Source of the DNA: Saccharomyces uvarum
Taxonomy: Eukaryota > Ascomycota > Saccharomycetes > Saccharomycetales > Saccharomycetaceae
Assembly: GCA_947243795.1 (NCBI GenBank)
Contig: OX365941.1
Coordinates: forward strand, 434,001-498,000
Direction of reading: 5' to 3'
DNA: 64,000 bases
Shown here: positions 10,517-18,835 of the stretch, one piece after another
How the letters are laid out: each line of letters begins with the position of its first letter
Position numbering within the stretch: the first letter of the stretch is position 1
Position numbers and translations under genes: made by a program
The notes under the pieces: model-generated
The model's database searches: none
What the model was told of the DNA's origin: nothing
Seen by the model: the letters and a program-made list of their open reading frames with translations, nothing else

Positions 10517-11234
10517 TTTTCTTCTATGACGCTGATTTCCTTTTTGCTCTGCGGTTGCAATCGTGTGTTCCTTAGCTCGGCACTGTTTTGAAATATCTTG
10601 CTCGGCAAGTTTCCTTCTACTTAACAATATATTACGAAATAACTAGACAAAGAATGAATGAATAAGAAAAAAACATAACCCAAGGATACCGCGTACGCCT
10701 GATGTAAAGAAACGACAGTGAGCGATAAGAGAAGACAGCAGGCAAAGCTTCAGAAGTTGGGGTACTATAAAGAATTCCAAAGTCTTCATATGAAAGGGCT
10801 TGGTTACCAGCGCGAATGTAGTGCGAAGCCTATTTCTTGTTTCCTGTTTCCTGTTTCCAGATCCCCTTATTGCAGCTTTATTTTCGTCTTTGCTGTCATA
10901 TTTCGTACGATTCCTGCTGGCCCGCCTAGGTTCCTTGTCCCGGGTCCAACGTTCCAGGCAGAGACATGGCGAGGGGCGGGGCCAGGGGCCAGGGGCAAGG
11001 GGCCGCCAGGGGGGTGGGGGCCTTTGAGATCCAAAGCGATTACCCAAGCCACACACACGAGACGGCGATTAGAGGGCAAAAGCAGCAACGTCCCAGGCAG
11101 AACTTGACCATCTTGGTGGGACCCGTAGGTTTCTGTGTTGCAAATCCGTGGAGATGATCACGTCCGCTAAGTGCTAAGTATATAGTCATTTTTTTGGTAT
11201 GTATCCATACACATGTATGTAGGCCGGTGCTTGC
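10517..11234. other. RAS2 promoter / PHO23 3' flank, unusually GC-rich centre
   Basis: A 718-base gap. Near RAS2 it is ordinary AT-rich promoter DNA with three tandem copies of a TGTTTCC unit at 10838-10858. The centre (about 10920-11030) is exceptionally GC-rich and carries seven G-runs on the plus strand. A 16-base direct repeat with one mismatch flanks this block (10947-10962 and 11086-11101). Several open frames cross it on both strands, but none resembles a known protein. Confidence 0.6.
10972..11020 (+). promoter_or_regulatory. G-run cluster: candidate G-quadruplex and STRE/Mig1-type sites upstream of RAS2
   Basis: Seven runs of at least four G with loops of one to six bases lie at 10973-10976, 10978-10981, 10985-10988, 10992-10995, 10999-11002, 11009-11014 and 11016-11020. 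Five of them read AGGGG, the core of the stress response element bound by Msn2/Msn4 and related zinc fingers, and GCGGGG fits the Mig1-type core. The block is about 460-500 bases upstream of the RAS2 start and about 215 bases past the PHO23 stop. The runs are seen directly; binding or folding is inference. Confidence 0.5.
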
Positions 11235-12215
11235 TCACAGCTTTTTTTTGCAGTCGTCGCAGTACCATTTGCCTTTGGGAAGCGTCTCGAGGCCGATGCA
11301 CGGCAAGTGGAACCACTCCAGTTCGCAGTCTGCTCCATCGCAGCCCACCATTTCCCCGTAAGCCACCTGGTTGCAATAGCAGTATAGCGGTTCACCGTAG
11401 TCGTTCGTCTTCGGCCTCGATATGCTGCTGCTGCCAGCGCTGCTGACAGCCCTGGACACCGCAGAGCCGGTTATTCTGCTGCCGTTGTGGGCTGTGGTGT
11501 TGAGCGTGACCGGGGAGACGGAAGTGGTGGCGACTCTCCTCTTACGTCTCTTGGGTTCTGCTTCACTAACATTGAGATTGGCGGTGTTGATTCTCTTTCG
11601 CGAATTTGTGCTGCTGCCAGCTTGGCCCTGGCTATCCTGTCTGTCGGCTGCGTAGCTGAGCTCATTCTTTAGGTCGTCATGTTGTTGTGGATTTTGTGGG
11701 AAATGTTCACCTTGTTTTCTGTTGGCGGCCATGGCCTCTCTTCTCGATTCGCTTTTCAATGCCTGCGACGATTTGCTGTTTGACTTGGTTTCTATCTTCT
11801 CCATCAGTTCATGGTGCAGATGCATTGCCGGATGATTGTCCACACCCAATCTAAGGCTTCTGGGAATTTCTGTATTCTTGATCGCGACCTCATATGCTAA
11901 TTCTAATCGGGATGTCAGTCTGTCCAGGTTGTCCAACATAATCGACGATACGTGCATCTTCTCTTCCAACGACGGCATCAGTTCCTCGTAGATCTTGTTT
12001 ATGTTATTGAGCAACCCCACTTGCGTCTCGTGGTCTTTTTTGAAATCCTTCTTCAAAAACTTATCTATCCTTTCATTCAAGTTCGGCATGGAATGCACAC
12101 ATTTGGCATCTATCTCGTGTAGTAAGGTTAAATACCTAGACGTGGCTAAAGGGAATTCCTCCAGGACGTCCGTTATGTCATTTAGCCCAGGGAAAAGGTT
12201 TGCTGGTGAACTCAT
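11235..12215 (-). CDS. PHO23: PHD-finger subunit of the Rpd3L histone deacetylase complex
   Basis: ING-family subunit of the Rpd3L deacetylase, a nuclear complex that represses and times transcription, including PHO5. The 326-residue product (330 in S. cerevisiae) has an N-terminal ING domain of about 120 residues. A variable Ser/Thr/Asn-rich basic middle follows. At the C-terminus is a complete C4HC3 PHD finger (YCYCNQVAYGEMVGCD ... WFHLPCIGL ... WYCDDC) that reads H3K4 methylation. The in-frame ATG at 12215 begins MSSPANLFPGLND. The ten upstream codons lack an ATG. Confidence 0.95.
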   Translation of the reverse strand: MSSPANLFPGLNDITDVLEEFPLATSRYLTLLHEIDAKCVHSMPNLNERIDKFLKKDFKKDHETQVGLLNNINKIYEELMPSLEEKMHVSSIMLDNLDRLTSRLELAYEVAIKNTEIPRSLRLGVDNHPAMHLHHELMEKIETKSNSKSSQALKSESRREAMAANRKQGEHFPQNPQQHDDLKNELSYAADRQDSQGQAGSSTNSRKRINTANLNVSEAEPKRRKRRVATTSVSPVTLNTTAHNGSRITGSAVSRAVSSAGSSSISRPKTNDYGEPLYCYCNQVAYGEMVGCDGADCELEWFHLPCIGLETLPKGKWYCDDCKKKL

Positions 12216-12660
12216 TTGTATGTACTTTTCCAATGTTAAAATCAATGGATATCTCTGTTATCGTGGGCCAAATCAGTCTCCTTCGTCTTAGTAAGCGTCT
12301 AGTTCGTTTTCTTACACACTTTCTCCCTCTGTTCTCTTCTTCTTAGTCTTGTAAACCTTACTCACAGCTAAATTTTCAGAGGACATTTTACCTTTTTTCG
12401 GGAAATCGTCAAAAAACAATAACCACGGTCAATCACTGTCTCGCAGATGAATTATAATAGAACACTGTCACTGAATGCGATAACCACTTATGACCTGGAA
12501 ATCCAAGCATATGTACTAGTTTTTATGTGCATGAATAAAATCTGATGAAATGCAAATAGTGACGGATCGATAAGAATAATTAGTTGAATGACACTGTACC
12601 AATGGACGGCTGACGTAAGCACACTAGTTCAGAAGAAGCTCATGGTACGGTGGAAACCCA
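12216..12660. other. PHO23 promoter region
   Basis: About 445 bases of ordinary sequence upstream of PHO23. A TGACGTAA motif near 12612 resembles an ATF/CREB half-type site. I see no RNA gene and no second LTR for the retrotransposon remnant that starts just to the right. Confidence 0.5.
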
Positions 12661-12689
12661 ATCGTAGGTGCGTAATACCATGTCTTCAG

Positions 12690-12985
12690 CAGTGTTCTAC
12701 ATAACCTTCGTAGATAGCGTGAAGTTCCGCTTCCGTTGATGATACGCACTTGTTTGTGCTTTCATTTGAGTACGCATTGATAATATTCTTTCCGTACCGA
12801 ATTATAACTCCAATTCTTTATTTATTTTCAACAGGCCGCTTCCTTTTCTTATTCTGAGAATTGAACGTCTTATTTAGAAATCCAACTTTGTTAGTTGCTG
12901 GTTTTTCTGGTTCAATTGATTCATCTGTTATCGGTGATAATTCTAGCGTAGTATTCGGGTTCTCCACTTCCCTACTTTCTATAAA
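12690..12985 (-). pseudogene. pol remnant of the Ty4-like relic
   Basis: The minus strand encodes two recognisable scraps of a Ty4-type polyprotein. One is a hydrophilic Pro/Glu/Lys-rich tail ending in a basic KKRKRP cluster, typical of the nuclear localisation tail of Ty integrase. The other is part of the RNase H domain (SSTEAELHAIYEG). Most of pol is absent. Treated as a fossil and not interpreted further. Confidence 0.7.
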
Positions 12986-13024
12986 TCACAGGAAGTATCT
13001 TGATTTTATCGAAGAAACTTCGTA

Positions 13025-13575
13025 ATGAAATTACTATTAATACTTATATATACAATAACCATAGTTAATTCTTTGCCAACGACCAACAGTGTCGCAGACA
13101 GAGGCAGTGGGCTGAACCAAAGTGAGATTGATGCAATTAACGATTGCTTCCGATAGAACCAGCTTAATAGAGCTACTATTGAACAAACAGGGTGGAGTGC
13201 CGTGATCGATCGCCCTGTATGCTTTCAAGAGAACCAGCTTGATAGAGCTACTATTGTACAAGCACGTATTAGTGTTGTGCTCTGTTACACTGTATGGTGT
13301 CAACAGGAATGTCCAGAAACCAACGAGGTCGATGAGGCAGATGTGTCAGCAATAACTGACTGTATCCATAGGGTGTCAAGTAATGCGACAGTAGTTGTCC
13401 GAACACACGGTGAATATGCTGTGATAGGTAATTGGGACAATGAAGAACAGTTGGTGCAACACTTTGCCTATTTCGGAACTGGCTACCCAGCACATTTCGA
13501 TATCAACAAATGGAAACTGACTTTAGCAGTACAGAGTCTAACACTACCGAATCCGAAGGCAGAAACGTGGTAATT
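13025..13575 (+). pseudogene. decayed gene for a small secreted protein, possibly killer-toxin-like (fossil)
   Basis: On the plus strand, opposite to the Ty4-like relic and between its gag start and pol scraps. The left end starts with an ATG and a textbook signal peptide (MKLLLILIYTITIVNS). Further right is a cysteine-containing, acidic, apparently globular region with a conserved look (for example AITDCIHRVSSNATVVV and NWDNEEQLVQHF). The left and middle parts share a similar (S/A)x-(I/V)xAI(N/T)DC motif. It is broken, with a few interruptions and an internal short duplication. I do not recognise the family. A small secreted product in a mobile-element island fits a killer preprotoxin or related secreted factor, but that is inference only. 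Coding signal may continue weakly to about 13720. Confidence 0.45.
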
Positions 13576-13808
13576 GGCTGGACAGTATAAATCACTGGAC
13601 GACTCTCAGGGAGGAAGAGAAGATGGAAGAGAAAAAATATAACTTAACGGATGATAACAACTTGCAATCACAGCATGGATTATTCGAAAAATTGTTGATC
13701 CAGAAGTATTACCTAACCAGATGAACATTGAAAAATATGTGGATTCTAAATACTCAAGTGAAGATACGTCACAAGGCGTGAAGATGTTGTCGTCAGTAAC
13801 ATATCTAT

Positions 13809-13826
13809 CCCTCACTGGGGTCGCCA
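13809..13826 (-). other. tRNA-Asn primer-binding site of the Ty4-like relic
   Basis: On the plus strand these 18 bases read CCCTCACTGGGGTCGCCA. That is the 3' end of yeast tRNA-Asn(GUU) plus the added CCA, recalled from the known tRNA. The complement is a reverse-transcription primer-binding site directly abutting the LTR. Ty4 is known to prime with tRNA-Asn, whereas Ty1, Ty2 and Ty3 use initiator tRNA-Met. Confidence 0.85.
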
Positions 13827-14146
13827 TGTTGATAATTATACTTTATTAAGTTGTAATAATCAAGAATAAGCAGTTCTTTCTTATGTTATATAAGAGAGAT
13901 ATACAAAACACACGCTGATTGATTATACGAAACCCAATGGTTCAGACATAATTCAGAACATTGATAATACGTATCTCCTTATATGCTAATGTCTGGTCAA
14001 TTAATAGATCTTAATCATTATGATTGGGATAATTAGAATTTTACCTACTGCAATAAAATTAGTATCATATTAAAAGTGTTTGAAATCACTTACTCCAATA
14101 TGATTAGTATCATACTAAAGAAGCTCCGACATCGCCTACTCCAACA
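13827..14146 (-). repeat. LTR of the Ty4/Tsu4-like relic
   Basis: Read on the minus strand, the inner end is ...CAACA immediately followed by the primer-binding site, as expected of a Ty LTR. A TGTTGG that could be the outer end lies at 14146-14141. A TATA-like TTATATAA sits at 13886-13893, upstream of the inner end. The inner boundary is firm. The outer one is not, because degenerate repeats of about 45 bases run from 14043 across it to about 14187, so the LTR may extend to about 14190. I see no convincing target-site duplication. Confidence 0.6.
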
Positions 14147-14340
14147 GAATGTGTATCCGAAATCACTTATTCTAATACGTAGTAACTTCTCGGTTAGCAT
14201 CGAAGTCATCAGTTGGAATTTTTGTGCTTATTGGTGGGTGTCCCGTCCCATATTGGCATAATTACAAGGCAGCTTTCTTTTAAGTTAAAAGCAGAAACGT
14301 GATGGGATTCATTTATATATTGTAATTTCAACAAATAAGC

Positions 14341-14455
14341 GGTTGTTTGGCCGAGCGGTCTAAGGCGCCTGATTCAAGAAAACATCTTGACCGCAGTTGA
14401 CTGTGGGAATACTCAGGTATCGTAAGATGCAAGAGTTCGAATCTCTTAGCAACCA
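14341..14455 (+). tRNA. tL(CAA)N: tRNA-Leu (anticodon CAA), intron-containing
   Basis: Class II leucine tRNA decoding UUG. The seven-base acceptor stem pairs 14341-14347 with 14448-14454, plus discriminator A at 14455. The A box lies in TGGCCGAGCGG and the B box around AGTTCGAATCT (14434-14444). Anticodon CAA is at 14375-14377. The anticodon stem 14368-14372 pairs with 14413-14417, leaving a 33-base intron at about 14379-14411, in the usual place one base 3' of the anticodon. A long variable arm is present. The Ty4-like relic lies upstream, as is typical around Saccharomyces tRNA genes. Confidence 0.97.
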
Positions 14456-14460
14456 TTAAG

Positions 14461-14467
14461 TTTTTTT
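14461..14467 (+). terminator. RNA polymerase III terminator of tRNA-Leu
   Basis: A run of seven T begins six bases after the tRNA 3' end, the standard Pol III stop. The remaining bases to the RPS7B stop at 14745 are AT-rich and show nothing else. Confidence 0.85.
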
Positions 14468-14744
14468 CTACAATTATTTTTAATTTGATTGAAAATTGAC
14501 TGATCTTAGTAGCATACGCGATGGATAAAAATGTTAAAACACCAATTAAAGCATCTCTATATTAACAGATACAAAATATATTTAAGTATACATTCATAAT
14601 TATTCTAATTGAATTAAAAAAGCCCACTTTTTGCAATCTCTCTTTGTATTCTCATAACCATGTTTCTTTTTTTATTATTCTTTTTTTCTTAGCATTAGTT
14701 TTTCGAAGTATGACAAATGATGAAAATGATAGTCATTTCTCTAT

Positions 14745-15678
14745 TTAGTTAATCTGACTTGGAATTTCAAAAACAATTTGCTTACCGGTCAACTTGTTGT
14801 AAACAGCTTGGAAAGATTCCAATTTGTAGTCAATTTGTTGAACGTCCTTGGAGTCCAATAAGACCTTTTGGATCTTGTTACCACCGACCAAATATCTAAC
14901 TCTCTTACCGACAATTTCGGTTGGGAAAACCATGTCTTCCAAGACCTTGTCGTGGACAGCAGTCAAAGTTCTGGATCTTGGTCTCTTTTGGACTTGTCTA
15001 GATGTTCTAGATGGCTTTGGCAAAATTCTTCTTTCAGCCAAGAAAATAACATGACGGTCTGGGAACTTCTTTTCCAATTCACGGGTCAATTTGGTTTGGA
15101 CCTTGTGGTATGCAGACAAAGCTGGAACTGGGACGAAAATGACTAAAGCTTTCTTACCACCAGTGACATCAACCTAATTATAAAAAAATCAAACAAAACA
15201 ATGTCGAATAATTGGTTAGTAAGGGGATTCAATTATTGGTACCAAAGATGGTTCTTATTTCTTTTACGGGGTGCAGTTATCGTGTGACTTTGTAATTTTT
15301 TGACATCGGTACCGTCAATTTGTAGAAAATGAGTCGTATCTTCCAACTTCATGATGTTGGCATCCTTACCATTTGCGTTCCTCGGATTTCGCTGTTTCTC
15401 TGAGATGCTTGTAAAACTTCTTGTAAAGCTTCTTGTCAACACTATTTTAGATCACGTTCTTTCGGAGTAGAAGGAAACCCCTAGAAGAGATCACCATATT
15501 TGGTCTCACTTTAAAATATAATAATTTAACATACTTCTCTGATAGATTTGATTTGTAATGGTCTCAATTCAGCCTTTAATTCTGGGGAAGAGCCTTCTAG
15601 ATCAATGAAGGCCTTGGCGACTTGTAATTCCAACTCACTTGGAGCTTGGGACAAAATTTTGGATTGGACAGAAGACAT
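14745..15678 (-). CDS. RPS7B: 40S ribosomal protein eS7 (one intron)
   Basis: Cytosolic small-subunit ribosomal protein eS7 of 190 residues, matching Rps7 in length and nearly everywhere in sequence. Exon 1 is 15678-15535 (48 codons, [19 protein letters not shown] to ...SIRE). The intron is 15534-15174 (361 bases), with the yeast 5' site GTATGT, branch site TACTAAC at 15221-15215 and acceptor TAG. Exon 2 is 15173-14745 (VDVTGGKKA... to ...IPSQIN). The two exons join in phase. The paralogue RPS7A is excluded by synteny. Open frames inside the intron (for example 15233-15442) are shadows. Confidence 0.97.
15174..15534 (-). other. spliceosomal intron of RPS7B
   Basis: GTATGT at 15534-15529, perfect TACTAAC at 15221-15215 and TAG acceptor at 15176-15174. 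The branch-to-acceptor distance is about 40 bases, and a length of 361 bases is typical for ribosomal protein introns of Saccharomyces. Confidence 0.95.
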
Positions 15679-16185
15679 TGTTCGGTTGTGTATCTGGTCT
15701 TTGGCGAGTTCGTTTTCCCTTTGAATTTGACGTTTTTGGTCAAAAAACGTATATATCTATTATAATAACATTACTCAGTATTTTCCAATCCATGCACATG
15801 GCTCCCAGCGAGCCTTGTCCCCTGTGGAGCCAGGCAGAGAGCTCGAATGGCCTGGAACGAGAGTACCTGCTATCCAGGGAGAGTGAGTGCCTATACAAAG
15901 CATTTTTCACCGGCTAAGCCCTGCCTTCTTCCCCGCTGCTGAAATTTTGAAAAAAACAAATTAGAAAAAATGTACGGCTTGAAGGAGGTACGGATGGACA
16001 CTGTCTATATTTTATTGTTTATTTTTTTTCGTAGCACAATTACTGGGGACAGCCGCGGCAGTCGTCCCTTTTATTGACATTGTCATATAGCATTTCCATT
16101 ATCAGTAAAAATCTCTGGAAGGATAGTATACATGGTCTAATTATTTCTATAAATGAGTTTACCTAGGTGTTGATATGGGTAATAA
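15679..16185. other. RPS7B promoter / YNL095C 3' flank
   Basis: A 507-base gap with T-rich and A-rich tracts, as usual in ribosomal protein promoters, and one Rap1-like site annotated separately. The left 100 bases are the likely 5' UTR and core promoter. I see no RNA gene. Confidence 0.5.
15986..16000 (-). promoter_or_regulatory. candidate Rap1 site (RPG box) of RPS7B
   Basis: On the minus strand the sequence TGTCCATCCGTACCT resembles the RPG box ACATCCGTACAT. It lies about 310-320 bases upstream of the RPS7B start, the usual range for Rap1/Fhl1 control. A weaker half site (TGTACGG) lies at 15971-15977. Confidence 0.4.
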
Positions 16186-18084
16186 CTAAAGTTTCATTGG
16201 TACTTTCAAAACGTAAGAAACTAAAAATGGCAAACTGACAGTCATTAGTGGATATTGAAGCATCAAGAAGAAAGATACACATTCCATTTGGATTGGCTCA
16301 GTTACTTCAGGAGGTGAATAGCTGGCGGTAAAGTAGATGAGGGTGGTCATTGTCGGCAAATTCCAGCTAATCGCAATAACGAACAATAGCATGCTATCAT
16401 CTTGCCAGTTGACCCAGCCAGCTTTCACTAATCGATCGCACCATAAGACACCAAAAATCGGCATAACACACTGTCTCAAAATTACAAGTACCACAGCGGC
16501 TTTCCAAAACCCTGGATAGAGTCTGCCGATTTTCAATCTCCCCAAGGTTGCCCCCAATAAGATTAACCCGAATGGGACACATGCAGCGCCCACATAACTT
16601 GTAAAATCCATGAGAAAGCTCAATGCGGGTGCGTTGTCTGGTGCCTGTCTTATATGAGGGGTGTTAGCAGTGGTGACAAATAGAGCCTTGAGCCATGGGA
16701 TAAACGCAATAATCAGCGCAATAATGACAGCCATGGAACACGGTCTCAAACAATTTTTCAAGAAAAACACTAGCAAGGAAGTTAATGGGAACTTTCTCAT
16801 CCATTTAGGTAATGATTCGCCTGAGGTTTCAATATCCTTTTTACTCACGGTGGCGTCCGAGGTTAAAATTCTGGTTAGATTGGCATTTTTTATAGTTTGT
16901 AGAGTAGAGCTCGACTTGATTGAATGTACATCATTCATGTCGGAACTGATGAAACTTGAGTTCCTTCTTTGGTGACCGAATTGGTCAACGTTGGAGTATT
17001 CTCTAATGAGATTGTGTATGTCTTGAGGGGGCAATGCACGCATATCAACGGAGCGGATAGGTTCTAGGGCTGACATAGATGTATTTCTTGGGTAGTATTC
17101 ATCTAGACCTTTTTCTTCAGAAACGGCATTGTAAGCCCTTGGTAGGCTTGGTATTCTACGTGCTCTCATAGTATCTAGGCTGCTATTGTAACTCTCTGAC
17201 GTATTATAGGAATGCACTGTCGAAGCGGATGATGGGTTCTCCAATGCGTTTAAACCAGATGTTATTTGTGATTCTTCGCCTTGTATGTGTTCAATAGTAT
17301 CCATTGTCTTTGTCTTCGCCTGAGCAGGTTTTGTAACTCTGGAACCGGAATCAGTGTCCGCAACTGATAAGGGGCCTATGCTTCTTGTTGGTTGACTTAT
17401 TATTGATGGTGCGTTTGTAGCTTCAGTGAGACTGTTACGGGTGGTATATTTGTTATTGAAAAGTTTACGTTCATACGAAGAGGAACATTTATTGGTAGTA
17501 GTATTAGTATTTATGGTAGGTAATGTGCCTGTCGTTTCTGAGGCTCTTGCAGCGTTTTCATCGTCATTGTATTCAAAATCGCTTTCAATCAGTCGAAACC
17601 CACCCAAATTGAAGACGCAAATTAAAAACATTGTCAGAAATATAATGACGTTTGCTACACCTTTGTTACCTTCCTCCGCTGAGAATATAAAGCCTTGGTC
17701 CATGGACTGTAAATATGCAATGGGCAGGTCACTGATATTGGGAAACATACCACCAGCAAGAATACCACCATACCATTGTTTGGGTACTGGCAGAAATAGT
17801 CTAACCATATAGGCGAAAAATAGGCCTGTCACAAAGATAAGGACAGCGGACAGGCAAATGATCCCTACAGATTTGATATCCTTATCCTCAATGTTAGCAA
17901 CAATCTTATTGAATGATAAGCAGGGAAGCAAGACCGTTAGTACGACATCGGAAATGGTTCGTGTTGCCTCCACTGTGAGAATTCCCATCTTGGCCAGGAG
18001 AAAGCCTACACCTATAATCAAGTAAATTTTTATGATCGGCTTTACGGAAGCCCAAATGGCTTGACCTAATGTTATGTGCAGCAT
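16186..18084 (-). CDS. YNL095C: membrane transport protein of the auxin-efflux-carrier-like family (Ecm3 paralogue)
   Basis: Predicted integral membrane protein of 632 residues (about 642 in S. cerevisiae), family Mem_trans (auxin efflux carrier/PIN-like). The first 175 residues hold about five hydrophobic spans (AIWASVKPIIKIYLIIGVGF and following). A long polar Ser/Thr/Asn-rich cytosolic loop runs from about 180 to 430. The last 200 residues hold about five more spans, ending LPFLVSYVLK. This two-bundle layout with a central loop is the family's pattern. The paralogue in yeast is Ecm3, and the substrate is unknown. It is divergently transcribed from APP1. Confidence 0.9.
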   Translation of the reverse strand: MLHITLGQAIWASVKPIIKIYLIIGVGFLLAKMGILTVEATRTISDVVLTVLLPCLSFNKIVANIEDKDIKSVGIICLSAVLIFVTGLFFAYMVRLFLPVPKQWYGGILAGGMFPNISDLPIAYLQSMDQGFIFSAEEGNKGVANVIIFLTMFLICVFNLGGFRLIESDFEYNDDENAARASETTGTLPTINTNTTTNKCSSSYERKLFNNKYTTRNSLTEATNAPSIISQPTRSIGPLSVADTDSGSRVTKPAQAKTKTMDTIEHIQGEESQITSGLNALENPSSASTVHSYNTSESYNSSLDTMRARRIPSLPRAYNAVSEEKGLDEYYPRNTSMSALEPIRSVDMRALPPQDIHNLIREYSNVDQFGHQRRNSSFISSDMNDVHSIKSSSTLQTIKNANLTRILTSDATVSKKDIETSGESLPKWMRKFPLTSLLVFFLKNCLRPCSMAVIIALIIAFIPWLKALFVTTANTPHIRQAPDNAPALSFLMDFTSYVGAACVPFGLILLGATLGRLKIGRLYPGFWKAAVVLVILRQCVMPIFGVLWCDRLVKAGWVNWQDDSMLLFVIAISWNLPTMTTLIYFTASYSPPEVTEPIQMECVSFFLMLQYPLMTVSLPFLVSYVLKVPMKL

Positions 18085-18835
18085 AAAACGTGTCGAACGT
18101 TTGACTTTCTTTCCCTCTTTCTCTCTGTGTACTTCAAATTACTATTCGAAAAAAAATCGAACCGATACCGATTAGTCACTCTTTATATCTAAAGCAATGC
18201 TTTGCGTCAATTGTTGTATAAACGTTGCTTCAGCCAAGGTGCAGATTATTGTCAAACTAAAAACACTAGGGATCTATAACGGCACAAAGGGTGACCGTTA
18301 TGCATAAAGTGGACTAGCTGGTCCGGGCAGAATGCTATACTTCCAACCCAAAGGCTATGCGGCAGACTGTAGTCTTCGGGCGACTACAGCCGTGACCGGT
18401 CACGTGCCGAAGGGCGATGAGGATGGCGCGGTCCCTGTTGCCAAACGAGGTTACCAACAGTTTTCGGCCAGGTTAGCGGTGGAATAGGGTGACAACGTCT
18501 TTGAGGTTATCATGTTCTGCGCGGTTGTATTGGTGTGTATTATGTTGGCTTGTACTTCGCCAGGAGACCTAAAGTATACGAAGCAGTTATACTATTTGTA
18601 ATCCGGCGTACAACTCAGCATCATTCCGTCATTGAAATCACAAATATTCGGTTGCACGAGGCTTTCAATAAAGGGTGTCATATGTTTCTCTAATTCTGTC
18701 GGTTTGTTGGCTATAAAGAGTTTGTCTAGTAACCACCGGTTTTGTTTGGGTCCATTAACACAGGCAAGGACACTGAAACTTGGTTATAAGTTCCGTCAAA
18801 AGGGGAGAAAATTGCTTTGGAGAAGGAAGAAAACA
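18085..18835. other. YNL095C-APP1 divergent promoter region
   Basis: A 751-base gap shared by two divergent genes. It contains a compact palindrome cluster with an E-box (annotated separately) in a locally GC-rich stretch around 18300-18500. From 18632 to 18835 the APP1 frame is open without an ATG; its translation is basic, which is probably accidental. Confidence 0.5.
18367..18406. promoter_or_regulatory. nested palindromes with CACGTG E-box
   Basis: Three adjacent dyads are visible. CTGTAGTC at 18367-18374 is inverted at 18382-18389 with a seven-base spacer. A perfect 14-base palindrome CGTGACCGGTCACG lies at 18391-18404. It overlaps the E-box CACGTG at 18401-18406. CACGTG is the core bound by Cbf1, Pho4 and related bHLH factors in yeast. 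The site is about 430 bases upstream of APP1 and about 300 upstream of YNL095C. Confidence 0.5.

Larger units (their letters stand above)
12690..14146 (-). mobile_element. degraded Ty4/Tsu4-like LTR retrotransposon (fossil)
   Basis: A Ty1/copia-group (Pseudoviridae) relic on the minus strand, ending about 200 bases upstream of a tRNA-Leu gene, the usual target zone for Ty1-Ty4. Its parts, in element order, are an LTR (about 14146 to 13827), a primer-binding site complementary to tRNA-Asn (13826-13809), the start of a Ty4-type gag (13827 to about 13780, beginning MATPVRD), and pol scraps (about 12985-12690). The pol scraps have a basic KKRKRP tail like an integrase end and an RNase H signature, SSTEAELHAIYEG. 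It is broken and very incomplete, with most of gag and pol absent and only one LTR recognised. A decayed secreted-protein gene on the opposite strand lies between gag start and pol. Family assignment rests on gag start, primer choice and RNase H motif together. Confidence 0.82.

Noticed and set aside
10718-11107. Plus-strand ORF of 129 codons and neighbouring ORFs across the GC-rich RAS2-PHO23 gap
   Set aside because: Translations are Gly/Pro/Arg-rich as expected from G-runs in any frame, show no conserved pattern, and open frames occur on both strands at once.
13606-13720. Extending the secreted-protein relic to the right as far as the LTR
   Set aside because: The stretch nearest the LTR is better explained as the gag start of the Ty4-like relic read on the other strand, so only weak coding signal up to about 13720 is left open.
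15233-15442. 69-codon ORF inside the RPS7B intron
   Set aside because: It lies inside a well-defined spliceosomal intron and has no family resemblance.
18632-18835. N-terminal extension of APP1 (68 open codons, basic, mitochondrial-looking)
   Set aside because: It contains no ATG and the family start is at 18836; use of a near-cognate start cannot be supported from sequence.
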